NCBI RefSeq assembly: GCF_039535235.1
Contig: NZ_BAAAWU010000001.1
Location: 4,216,001-4,280,000 of the forward strand
Source of the DNA: Streptomyces roseoviridis
GTDB taxonomy: Bacteria > Actinomycetota > Actinomycetes > Streptomycetales > Streptomycetaceae
Direction of reading: 5' to 3'
Length of the DNA: 64,000 nt
Shown: positions 15,491 to 23,178 of the stretch, in pieces
Layout of the letters: every line of letters starts with the position of its first letter
How positions within the stretch are numbered: position 1 is the stretch's first letter
Notes under the pieces: generated by a model
What the model was told of the DNA's origin: nothing
Seen by the model: only the letters and a program-made list of their open reading frames with translations
Databases searched by the model: none
Position numbers and translations under genes: made by a program

Positions 15491-17157
15491 GCCCCACCAG
15501 CCCGACCACCAGCCCCGCGACCGCCGCCTTCACCGGCCACGGTCACGTCACCTTCCTCGGCGCCGGACCCGGCGACCCCGGACTGCTGACGCTCCGGGCC
15601 GTCGACGCCCTGGCCGGCGCGGACGTCCTGATCGCCGAGCCGGAGGTGCTCGAAGTCGTCCGCGGCCACGCCCGTCCGGGCGTGAGCACGCCTGAGCTGA
15701 CGATTGTCGACGAAGCGTCAACAACCGTCGGTGTCCCCGTGTTGAGGGATGCGACCAATCTTGTCATGGAGGCCGCGCGCGGCGGCAAGCGGGTCGTCCG
15801 AGCGGTGACCGGCGACCCCGGCCTCGACGGCAACGCCGGCCAGGAGATGCTGGCCTGCGCCGCCGAGGGCATCCCCTTCGAGGTCGTGCCCGGCGTGGCG
15901 ACCGCCGTCGGCGTCCCCGCGTACGCCGGCGTACCGCTGCGCGACGCGCAGGGCACCGACGTCCGCTTCGTCGACGCCCGCACCGCCGACGACCGCTGCT
16001 GGGCCGAGGTCGGCGCCTCCGACGGCACCGTCGTCGTCTCGACCTCTCTCGACGCGGTGGCCGCGGCCGCCGGTGAACTGGTGGCGGCGGGCCGTAAGCC
16101 GGACACCCCCCTCACCGTCACCATCGCCGGCACGACGACCAGGCAGCGGACCTGGACCGCCACCCTCGGCACCATCGCCCAGGTCTTCAAGCAGGGCAAG
16201 GTCCTCCCCTCGCCCGAGGGGCACCGGCCGGCGATAGCCGTGGTCGGCGAGCGCAGCGCCCCGGCGCAGCGGGACCAGCTGTCCTGGTTCGAGTCCAAGC
16301 CGCTCTTCGGCTGGCGGGTCCTCGTGCCGCGCACCAAGGAACAGGCCGCGTCGCTCTCCGACCAGCTGCGCTCCTACGGCGCCGTGCCGCACGAGGTGCC
16401 GACCATCGCCGTCGAACCGCCGCGCACCCCGCAGCAGATGGAGCGGGCCGTCAAGGGCCTGGTCACCGGCCGCTACGAGTGGATCGCCTTCACCTCGGTC
16501 AACGCCGTCAAGGCGGTCCGGGAGAAGTTCGAGGAGTACGGGCTCGACGCCCGCGCCTTCGCCGGCATCAAGGTCGCGGCCGTCGGCGAGCAGACCGCCA
16601 AGGCGCTGATCGACTTCGGTGTGAAGCCGGACCTGGTGCCCAGCGGCGAGCAGTCCGCGGCCGGCCTCCTGGAGGACTGGCCGCCGTACGACCCGGTCTT
16701 CGACCCGATCGACCGCGTCTTCCTGCCGCGTGCCGACATCGCCACCGAGACCCTGGTCGCGGGCCTGATCGAGCTCGGCTGGGAGGTCGACGACGTCACC
16801 GCCTACCGGACGGTGCGGGCCTCGCCGCCGCCGGCGGACACCCGCGAGGCGATCAAGGGCGGCGGTTTCGACGCGGTGCTCTTCACCTCGTCGTCCACCG
16901 TGCGCAACCTCGTCGGCATCGCCGGCAAGCCGCACAACGTGACCGTCATCGCCTGCATCGGCCCCGCCACCGCGAAGACGGCGGAGGAGCACGGACTGCG
17001 GGTCGACGTCCTCTCCCCGGAGCCGTCCGTCCACAAGCTGGCGGAGGCCCTCGCGGACTTCGGTCTGCGGCGGCGGGCGGCGGCCCTGGAGGCCGGTGAC
17101 CCGGTGACCCGGCCGAGCGAGCGGCGCCCGGGTGCGCGCAGGCGCCGCACGACGTAG
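15487..17157 (+). CDS. hemD: bifunctional uroporphyrinogen-III C-methyltransferase / uroporphyrinogen-III synthase
   Basis: A 556-residue fusion. The N-terminal half (about 15-265) is a tetrapyrrole methylase-like domain with the binding loop FLGAGPGDPGLLTLRAVDAL. The C-terminal half (about 275-530) is HemD, with GWRVLVPRTKEQA and a cyclase core ending in SSSTVRNLVG. HemD closes hydroxymethylbilane to uroporphyrinogen III, while the methylase domain would lead to precorrin/siroheme. The methylase half is divergent after its first loop, so its activity is less certain. The start is TTG 15487, overlapping the hemC stop as TTGA, with GGGGGAG just upstream. The tail is Arg-rich. A terminator-like hairpin follows about 30 bases later. 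Confidence 0.92.
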   Translation: MSPTSPTTSPATAAFTGHGHVTFLGAGPGDPGLLTLRAVDALAGADVLIAEPEVLEVVRGHARPGVSTPELTIVDEASTTVGVPVLRDATNLVMEAARGGKRVVRAVTGDPGLDGNAGQEMLACAAEGIPFEVVPGVATAVGVPAYAGVPLRDAQGTDVRFVDARTADDRCWAEVGASDGTVVVSTSLDAVAAAAGELVAAGRKPDTPLTVTIAGTTTRQRTWTATLGTIAQVFKQGKVLPSPEGHRPAIAVVGERSAPAQRDQLSWFESKPLFGWRVLVPRTKEQAASLSDQLRSYGAVPHEVPTIAVEPPRTPQQMERAVKGLVTGRYEWIAFTSVNAVKAVREKFEEYGLDARAFAGIKVAAVGEQTAKALIDFGVKPDLVPSGEQSAAGLLEDWPPYDPVFDPIDRVFLPRADIATETLVAGLIELGWEVDDVTAYRTVRASPPPADTREAIKGGGFDAVLFTSSSTVRNLVGIAGKPHNVTVIACIGPATAKTAEEHGLRVDVLSPEPSVHKLAEALADFGLRRRAAALEAGDPVTRPSERRPGARRRRTT

Positions 17158-17187
17158 TCGACGTAGTCGACGGAGTCGACCACCTTC

Positions 17188-17230
17188 GGGGCGCGGGTTC
17201 CTTCACGGGGCCCGCGCCCCGGGGCGTTTT
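17188..17230 (+). terminator. terminator after hemD
   Basis: The perfect ten-base arms GGGGCGCGGG and CCCGCGCCCC are separated by 13 bases and followed by GGGGCGTTTT. The hairpin lies 30 bases after the hemD stop. It probably ends the rex-hemA-hemC-hemD transcript and separates it from hemB. Confidence 0.75.
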
Positions 17231-17271
17231 CGGACCGGGCGCAGGGCCGGCCGCGCGACGGGGGCGTGGCC

Positions 17272-17343
17272 GGTGCGGGAGCCTCTTGTCGGGCGAGCGG
17301 CCGGTGCCGGGGTCTCTTGTCGGGCGAGCGGCCGGTGCCGGGG
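17272..17343. repeat. 31-base tandem repeat upstream of hemB
   Basis: Two adjacent 31-base units (17272-17302 and 17303-17333) share the core CTCTTGTCGGGCGAGCGGCC and differ at only a few bases. A third partial unit of ten bases follows from 17334. It lies between the hemD terminator and hemB. It could alter hemB promoter spacing or be a neutral slippage product. No protein-coding frame was accepted across it. Confidence 0.75.
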
Positions 17344-17426
17344 CCCGCCGTCCCGGCCGGGGGCCTGCCGGGACGGCAACACGGTGTCGGCAAGTGCATC
17401 GAGGGCGCGGGCGTAGCCTCGATGAC

Positions 17427-18428
17427 ATGAACTCGTACGGAAGCTTTCCCGGTGCGCGGCCGCGGCGGCTGCGGACCAGTCCCGCCATGCGGCGCATGGT
17501 GGCCGAGACACGGCTGCACCCGGCCGATCTCATCCTGCCCGCCTTCGTACGCGAGGGCGTGACCGAGCCCGTGCCGATCGCCGCGATGCCCGGCGTCGTC
17601 CAGCACTCCCGCGACACCCTGCGCAAGGCGGCCGTGGAGGCCGTGGAGGCCGGGGTCTCCGGGATCATGCTGTTCGGCGTGCCCGAGGACGCCAAGAAGG
17701 ACGCGGCCGGCACGGCGGGCACCGACCCGGACGGCATCCTCCAGGTCGCCATCAGGGACGTGAGGGCCGAGGTCGGCGACGACCTGGTGATCATGTCGGA
17801 CCTGTGCCTGGACGAGTACACCGACCACGGCCACTGCGGCGTCCTGGACGCCGACGGGCGGGTCGACAACGACGCCACCCTGGAGCGCTACGCCGAGATG
17901 GCCCAGGTCCAGGCCGACGCCGGCGTCCACGTCGTCGGGCCCTCCGGAATGATGGACGGCCAGGTCGGCGTGGTCCGCGACGCCCTCGACACCATCGGCA
18001 AGGAGGACGTGTCGATCCTCGCGTACACCGCGAAGTACTCCTCCGCCTTCTACGGGCCCTTCCGCGAGGCCGTCGCCTCCTCCCTGACCGGCGACCGCAA
18101 GACCTACCAGCAGGATCCCGCCAACGTGCGCGAGTCGATGCGGGAACTGGCCCTCGACCTCGAAGAGGGCGCCGACATGGTGATGGTCAAGCCGGCCGGC
18201 CCGTACCTGGACATCCTCGCCAAGGTGGCCGCGGCGGTGGACGTGCCCCTCGCCGCCTACCAGATCAGCGGCGAGTACGCGATGGTCGAGGCCGCCGCCG
18301 AGAAGGGCTGGATCGACCGCGACAGGGCGATCCTGGAGACGCTGACCGGCATCCGGCGGGCGGGTGCGCAGATGATCCTCACCTACTGGGCGACGGAGGT
18401 CGCGCAGAAGCTCGGCCGCGGGCTCTGA
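17427..18428 (+). CDS. hemB: delta-aminolevulinic acid dehydratase (porphobilinogen synthase)
   Basis: A 333-residue enzyme that condenses two 5-aminolevulinate molecules to porphobilinogen. The two active-site lysines are Lys203 in AYTAKYSSAFYGPFR and Lys255 in MVMVKPAGPYLD. The metal segment reads SDLCLDEYTDHGHCG. One of the three cysteines that bind catalytic zinc in animal-type enzymes is an aspartate here, which points to the magnesium/potassium-dependent class. The start is ATG 17427 (MNSYGSFPGARPRRLR). It is separated from hemD by 269 bases with a terminator and a tandem repeat, so it probably has its own promoter despite the shared pathway. Confidence 0.95.
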   Translation: MNSYGSFPGARPRRLRTSPAMRRMVAETRLHPADLILPAFVREGVTEPVPIAAMPGVVQHSRDTLRKAAVEAVEAGVSGIMLFGVPEDAKKDAAGTAGTDPDGILQVAIRDVRAEVGDDLVIMSDLCLDEYTDHGHCGVLDADGRVDNDATLERYAEMAQVQADAGVHVVGPSGMMDGQVGVVRDALDTIGKEDVSILAYTAKYSSAFYGPFREAVASSLTGDRKTYQQDPANVRESMRELALDLEEGADMVMVKPAGPYLDILAKVAAAVDVPLAAYQISGEYAMVEAAAEKGWIDRDRAILETLTGIRRAGAQMILTYWATEVAQKLGRGL

Positions 18429-18461
18429 GCGAGCGGACTGCCCGCACGCGGATGCACCCTG

Positions 18462-18485
18462 GAGAGGTACCGACAGGTACCTCTC
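18462..18485. promoter_or_regulatory. perfect inverted repeat before the DUF1876 gene
   Basis: GAGAGGTACC and GGTACCTCTC are perfect ten-base complements separated by GACA. The element ends three bases before the ribosome site GGAGGTGG of the next gene. It could be an operator, a hairpin that limits translation, or the end of the hemB transcript. There is no T tract, so a simple terminator is less likely. Confidence 0.7.
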
Positions 18486-18499
18486 TGGAGGTGGTCCTC

Positions 18500-18781
18500 A
18501 TGACGCACATGAACACGCTTGTCGGCTGGCACATCGAGATGGAGTTCAAGGAGGAGGGCGACCGGACGCGGGCGGCGGCCATGGTGCGGCTCGGCGACGG
18601 CACCGAGTTCCGCGCCCACGGCAACGCCAACCGCCACCCCTCCGACCCCGAGCAGCTGCGGGTCGGCGAGGAGATCGCCGGCGCCCGCGCGCTCATGGAC
18701 CTCGCCTCGCAGCTGCTCCAGAAGGCCCACACCGAGATCGACGAGGCCTCGGGGCGGACCTCCCACCCGATCCGCCGCTAG
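18500..18781 (+). CDS. DUF1876 (dsRBD-like fold) protein
   Basis: A 93-residue soluble protein typical of the actinobacterial DUF1876 family, whose fold resembles a double-stranded-RNA-binding domain. Recognisable segments are GWHIEMEFKEEGDRTRAAAM at the start, a central LGDGTEFRAHGNANRHPSD, and a C-terminal helix ARALMDLASQLLQKAHTEID. The function is unknown. ATG 18500 has a strong ribosome site (GGAGGTGG) and lies directly behind the perfect inverted repeat at 18462-18485. It follows hemB by 71 bases. Confidence 0.85.
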   Translation: MTHMNTLVGWHIEMEFKEEGDRTRAAAMVRLGDGTEFRAHGNANRHPSDPEQLRVGEEIAGARALMDLASQLLQKAHTEIDEASGRTSHPIRR

Positions 18782-18907
18782 GGCGGGGTGCCGGGGGAGG
18801 GAGGACGGCCGGGCGTTTCCTCGGCCCGCCGTCGGGGTGTCCAGACGTCCGGGGGTCCGGGCGTCGGGCGTTCTCCGGGCGGGCGGGCGGAAACCGTGCG
18901 TGCGACG

Positions 18908-19609
18908 TCAGTACGTGAGGGCGTCCTCGAGGGTCTGCTGCCAGTACGACACGGCGGCGCCGTCATCGGCGTAGGTGCCGCTCGGCGCCGTCACCGTCGT
19001 GCTGCTGTCGGGGGTGATGTTCACCCGGATCGTGCGCACGGTCGTCCCGTGGGTGTCCTCCCCCGGCCCGCCCGGCTCGCCGGTGAGGATCACCGACGCG
19101 TAGCCCGACTCGCCGGGCGCCAGGCCCAGCACCGCCTGCGGCTTGCTGCCCTGGAGGACCCTGATGGGCGCCTGGCTGTGGTCGAAGCCGACCAGCGGCG
19201 CGTGCGGAGCGTCGCAGGGCCGGCTGCCCACGTTGGTGACGGTGAGCACCAGGTGGTTGATGGGGCGGCTCACCTTGCTCGCCACGATCTTGGTGTTCGC
19301 CGCCGTGCAGGGGACGCGGTCCGCGCCCTGGGGCCTGGCGGCGGGCTGGGTGCCCGGCCGGCCGGTCGGCCGGCTGGTCGGCGCGGCGGTCGGGCGGGTG
19401 GTGTCCGCGTTCGCCGGCGCCCCGGTGGGCGTCCCGGTCGGTGTCCCGGTGGGCGCGGGCTGCGGCGTGGCCCCCGTCGTGCGGGCCGACGGCTGGGACG
19501 GTGCCTTCGGCGCCGCAGCGGAGGTGTCGCCCGACTGGCAGGCGGTGAGGGCGAGGGCCGCCGAGAGGGCGGCGACGGGCAGGGCGAGACGGCGAGCGAG
19601 TGAGCGCAT
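18908..19609 (-). CDS. DUF4232 domain lipoprotein
   Basis: A 233-residue exported lipoprotein. The N terminus has basic residues, a hydrophobic stretch and the lipobox LTAC (SLARRLALPVAALSAALA, then LTACQSG). A Pro/Thr/Gly linker follows with repeated GTPTGTPTG, to about residue 95. The C-terminal DUF4232 domain reads ADRVPCTAANTKIVASKV, then VTNVGSRPCDAPHAPLVG, with a cysteine pair likely to form a disulfide. The role is unknown. The ATG at 19609 is chosen because it places the signal peptide at the start. The long reading frame upstream is spurious. Confidence 0.85.
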   Translation of the reverse strand: MRSLARRLALPVAALSAALALTACQSGDTSAAAPKAPSQPSARTTGATPQPAPTGTPTGTPTGAPANADTTRPTAAPTSRPTGRPGTQPAARPQGADRVPCTAANTKIVASKVSRPINHLVLTVTNVGSRPCDAPHAPLVGFDHSQAPIRVLQGSKPQAVLGLAPGESGYASVILTGEPGGPGEDTHGTTVRTIRVNITPDSSTTVTAPSGTYADDGAAVSYWQQTLEDALTY

Positions 19610-19641
19610 GGTGGTTCCCCCGTGAGAGTGGTACCGGTCGG

Positions 19642-19731
19642 TCAGCGGTGGTGCAGCAGTGCGATCACGACCGCGGTGCAGGCGATCAGCACCGCGGCCG
19701 CCAGAGCGTCGGTGACGCGGCTGTTCGGCAT
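19642..19731 (-). CDS. small single-span membrane protein (hypothetical)
   Basis: A 29-residue reading frame: MPNSRVTDALAAAVLIACTA continues VVIALLHHR. It is one hydrophobic helix ended by two histidines and an arginine. It starts with ATG after GGTGGTGGTC, which is a weak ribosome site. It lies 32 bases upstream of the DUF4232 gene on the same strand and could be a leader gene of the same transcript. Its length and simple composition make chance possible. Confidence 0.4.
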   Translation of the reverse strand: MPNSRVTDALAAAVLIACTAVVIALLHHR

Positions 19732-19880
19732 GACCACCACCCTCGGGGCGGCGTGATCCCACTGCAATCGGCACGGGACAATGGGGAACGCTGGAACGCC
19801 GGCACCGGCCGTGACCTGGGGAGATGACCGTCCCCTGGAATGCGTTCCTGGGATGCGGAACGGGCGACGGGGGGACGCGG

Positions 19881-21110
19881 ATGGACGCGGCGGACACGGT
19901 GGACGGCTTCGCGCAGCGGATGCGCGCACTGAAGGACCGGTCCGGACTCAGCTACGGGGCGCTCGCCCGCCGGCTGCACGTCAGCACCTCCACGCTCCAC
20001 CGCTACTGCAACGGCGACGCCGTGCCCACCGAGTTCGCGCCCGTCGAGCGGCTCGGGCGACTGTGCGGGGCCTCCCGCGAGGAATTCGTCGCACTCCACC
20101 GGGCCTGGATCCTCGCCGACGAGGCCCGCAGGCGGGGCAAGGCCGAGCCGGCACCGGACCCGGAGCCCCGGCCGGCGCCCCGGCCCGAGGCCGGGCCGCC
20201 CTCGGCGACGGACGCTCCCGAAGCCGCCGCCGAGCCGGCGCCCCGGCCCCCCGTCCAGCCCGCGGCCCCGCCCCCCGCCGAGCACGCGGCCCGGCAGCCC
20301 GCGGCCGAGCCCGTCGAGCTCACCGTCGAGGAGATCGCCGGGCCCTCCGGCACACCGCGCCCAGGGAGCCGCGGGCGCCGGGGAGCCCTCGCCGTGGCGG
20401 CCGTCGTCGCCCTCGCCGTGCCCACCGCGTACCTCGTCGGGCGCACCGGCGACCGCCCCACCACCGATGCCACCCCGGGGGACAGCCCCGCCTCACCCGC
20501 ACCCCTCAGCGCCGGCATCAGCTCCTACAATTGGGCCGAGCCCTGCGGCCAGTACTACGTCCTCGACCAGGAACCCGGCCACGTACCCCCGCCGCCCCCG
20601 CCGCAGGACACCCGCGGCTGGGCCCGCGCGCTCGGCGGGATCGACGGCGGCCACATGCAGCTCCAGCTCACCGTGACCGGCCGCACCCAGCAACCCGTCG
20701 TCCTGACCGCCCTGCACGTACGGGTCGTGCAACGCGGCGCCCCACTGGACCACCCCGCCTACTCCATGGGCGATGGCTGCGGCAGCGGCGTCACCCCGCA
20801 GACCTTCGACGTCGACCTCGACGCGCCCCGCCCCCACGTGACACCGGTCGCCGGCCAGGACGGCGACCGCGTGGTGCCCGCGAAGGACTTCCCGTACAAG
20901 GTCGCCACCGGTGACCCCCAGGTGCTCAACCTCGACGTGCACACCGAGGAGTACGCCGCTTCCTGGTATCTGGAGCTGCACTGGAGCAGCGGCGCCCACA
21001 AGGGGGTCGTCCGCGTCGACGACGGCGGCGAGCCGTTCCGTACCAGTGCGATCGAGGGGCGGCCGACCTACGGCTACTGGCCCGACAAGGGCACATGGGT
21101 CGCCCGGTGA
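19881..21110 (+). CDS. helix-turn-helix protein with a transmembrane segment
   Basis: A 409-residue protein. An N-terminal XRE-type helix-turn-helix lies at about 8-65 (FAQRMRALKDRSGLSYGALA, then RRLHVSTSTLHRYCNG). A Pro/Ala/Glu-rich linker follows to about 170, then one membrane helix (ALAVAAVVALAVPTAYLVG), and an extracytoplasmic domain containing NWAEPCGQYYVLDQEP. This layout is common in Streptomyces and suggests a membrane-tethered regulator or a signal-sensing protein; the signal is unknown. ATG 19881 follows GGGGGGACG. An upstream ATG at 19824 lacks a ribosome site and adds an unconserved leader. A bidirectional hairpin separates it from convergent argS. Confidence 0.8.
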   Translation: MDAADTVDGFAQRMRALKDRSGLSYGALARRLHVSTSTLHRYCNGDAVPTEFAPVERLGRLCGASREEFVALHRAWILADEARRRGKAEPAPDPEPRPAPRPEAGPPSATDAPEAAAEPAPRPPVQPAAPPPAEHAARQPAAEPVELTVEEIAGPSGTPRPGSRGRRGALAVAAVVALAVPTAYLVGRTGDRPTTDATPGDSPASPAPLSAGISSYNWAEPCGQYYVLDQEPGHVPPPPPPQDTRGWARALGGIDGGHMQLQLTVTGRTQQPVVLTALHVRVVQRGAPLDHPAYSMGDGCGSGVTPQTFDVDLDAPRPHVTPVAGQDGDRVVPAKDFPYKVATGDPQVLNLDVHTEEYAASWYLELHWSSGAHKGVVRVDDGGEPFRTSAIEGRPTYGYWPDKGTWVAR

Positions 21111-21114
21111 ACGA

Positions 21115-21146
21115 CGGACGGCCGTGCCCGAAGGCACGGCCGTCCG
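21115..21146. terminator. bidirectional terminator between the HTH gene and argS
   Basis: The 14-base arms CGGACGGCCGTGCC and GGCACGGCCGTCCG are perfect complements with a CGAA loop. It lies between the convergent stops at 21110 and 21173. It lacks a strong T tract on either side but is stable enough to end transcription in a GC-rich actinomycete. Confidence 0.78.
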
Positions 21147-21172
21147 CCACCGTCACCGCCCGGCCCTGAGCG

Positions 21173-22948
21173 TCAGAGACGCTCAGGGGTCCGGATGCCC
21201 AGCAGGGCCATGCCCCGGTGCAGGGTCCGGGCCGTCAGATCGACCAGGAACAGGCGATTCTCCTTCAGCTCCCGGGTCTCGGCCTTCATGACCGGGCACT
21301 GGTCGTAGAAGGTCGTGAGGTGCGACGCCAGCTGGTAGAGGTACGCGGCCAGCTTGTGCGGCGCGTACTCCTCGGCGGCCTCCGTGACCGTGGCACCGAA
21401 CTGGTCCAGGTGCAGGGCGAGCGCGCGCTCGGCCGGGGCCAGCTCAAGCTCCGCGTGAGCGGTCGGCTGGGCGTCCGTGACGTTCCGCTTGATCGACTGG
21501 ATACGGGCGTACGCGTACTGGAGGTACACGGACGTGTCACCGTTCAGCGAGACCATCTGGTCCAGGTCGAACTTGTAGTCCCGCACGGCCGACGTGGACA
21601 GGTCGGCGTACTTCACCGCACCGATGCCGACGTAGCGGCCGTTCTCGGCGACCTCGTCGTCGGAGAGACCGGCCTTCTCCTTCTTCTCCTCGACGACGGC
21701 CGTCGCCCGCTCGATCGCCTCGTCCAGCAGGTCCACGAGCCGCACCGTCTCGCCCTCACGGGTCTTGAACGGCTTGCCGTCCTTGCCGAGGACCGTGCCG
21801 AACGCCAGCTGGACGGCCTTCACCTCGTCGTTCAGCCAGCCCGCCCGGCGGGCCGTCTCGAACACCATCTTGAAGTGCAGCGACTGACGGGCGTCCACCA
21901 CATACAGCAGCGTCGACGCCTTCAGGTTCTGCACCCGGTCACGGATCGCCGACAGGTCCGTCGCCGCATAGCCGAAACCGCCGTCGGACTTCTGCACGAT
22001 CAGCGGCGTCGGATTGCCGTCCGGGCCCTTCACGTCGTCGAAGAACACGCACAGCGCACCCTCCGAGCGGACCGCCACGCCCGACTCCTCGAGCAGCCGG
22101 CACGTCTCCTGGAGCATGTCGTTGTAACCGGACTCGCCGACGATGTCGGGGTCACGGATGTCCATGTCGAGCTTCTCGAACACCGAGTAGAAGTAGATCT
22201 TCGACTCGTCGACGAACCGCTGCCACAGCGCCAGCGTCTCCTCGTCGCCCGCCTGAAGCTGCACGACCCGCGCCCGCGCGCGCGTCTTGAAGTCCTCGTC
22301 GGAGTCGAACAGCGTGCGCGAGGCCTTGTACAGCCGGTTCAGGTTGGACATGGCCTCCTCGCCGGAGACCTCCACGTCCGCGCCCTCGACCTTGTGGTCC
22401 AGCTCGTGCGGGTGCTCGATCAGATACTGGATCAGCATGCCGAACTGGGTGCCCCAGTCGCCGATGTGATGGCGCCGGACCACCGTCTCGCCCGTGAACT
22501 CCAGGATCTCGACCATCGCCGCGCCGATCACCGCCGACCGCAGGTGCCCGACGTGCATCTCCTTCGCCACGTTCGGCTGCGCGTAGTCGATCACCGTCGT
22601 CCCGGCGTCCGGATTGAACGGCACACCGAGCCGGTCGTCGGCGGCACGCGCCGCCAGCGTCTCGATGATCGCCGCGTCCGACACCGTGATGTTGAGGAAC
22701 CCGGGCCCCGAGACCTCGATCTCCTTCAGGACCCCATCCGACCCGATCGCCTCGACGACCTTCGTCGCCAGCTCACGCGGATTGCCCTTGAGCCGCTTGG
22801 CCAGCGCCAGGATGCCGTTGGCCTGGAAGTCGGCCCGGTCGCTTCGTCGCAGCAGCGGGTCGGCGGAACCGGCCTCCGGCAGGGCTGCCGAGAGACCTTC
22901 CGCGAGGCGCTGCTGCACGGTCGAAGCGAGGGAAGGGACCGAGGCCAT
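21173..22948 (-). CDS. argS: arginyl-tRNA synthetase
   Basis: A 591-residue class I aminoacyl-tRNA synthetase. The additional N-terminal domain (about 1-110) carries the GFLNITVSDAAIIETLA strand. The HIGH-type motif is in DYAQPNVAKEMHVGHLRSAV (HVGH). The arginine-specific anticodon domain ends in YQLASHLTTFYDQCPVMKAE. The canonical KMSKS lysine motif is replaced by a looser GKPFKTREGE region, as in most bacterial ArgRS. The ATG at 22948 (MASVPSLASTVQQRL) is chosen because it begins the conserved domain and GGAACGGAAG lies ahead. The 70 extra codons of the open frame upstream are not conserved. It is divergent from lysS, with a shared 230-base promoter region. Confidence 0.96.
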   Translation of the reverse strand: MASVPSLASTVQQRLAEGLSAALPEAGSADPLLRRSDRADFQANGILALAKRLKGNPRELATKVVEAIGSDGVLKEIEVSGPGFLNITVSDAAIIETLAARAADDRLGVPFNPDAGTTVIDYAQPNVAKEMHVGHLRSAVIGAAMVEILEFTGETVVRRHHIGDWGTQFGMLIQYLIEHPHELDHKVEGADVEVSGEEAMSNLNRLYKASRTLFDSDEDFKTRARARVVQLQAGDEETLALWQRFVDESKIYFYSVFEKLDMDIRDPDIVGESGYNDMLQETCRLLEESGVAVRSEGALCVFFDDVKGPDGNPTPLIVQKSDGGFGYAATDLSAIRDRVQNLKASTLLYVVDARQSLHFKMVFETARRAGWLNDEVKAVQLAFGTVLGKDGKPFKTREGETVRLVDLLDEAIERATAVVEEKKEKAGLSDDEVAENGRYVGIGAVKYADLSTSAVRDYKFDLDQMVSLNGDTSVYLQYAYARIQSIKRNVTDAQPTAHAELELAPAERALALHLDQFGATVTEAAEEYAPHKLAAYLYQLASHLTTFYDQCPVMKAETRELKENRLFLVDLTARTLHRGMALLGIRTPERL

Positions 22949-23178
22949 GAGCTTCCGTTCCTGTTGTGTCGAGTCCGGGTGTCCCGGTGGTCTATTTCGC
23001 TTGTCAAGTGTCCCACGGCAGAGCAACGTGTTTTCTCCCCTGTGGACAACCCCGGACGCCGCGCCCCGAGGAACCCCGACCTGTGGACAACCTCCGAGCG
23101 CCTCCGTCCGTCTGGGAGAATGGCCCGCGTAGGGCTGTAAGGCTTCGAGGGAAACCAAGGAAGAAGGACGTACCGACC

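Noticed and set aside
21218..23140. A 640-codon plus-strand frame opposite argS
   Set aside because: Arg/Leu/His/Gln-rich shadow of argS, with no conserved motif.
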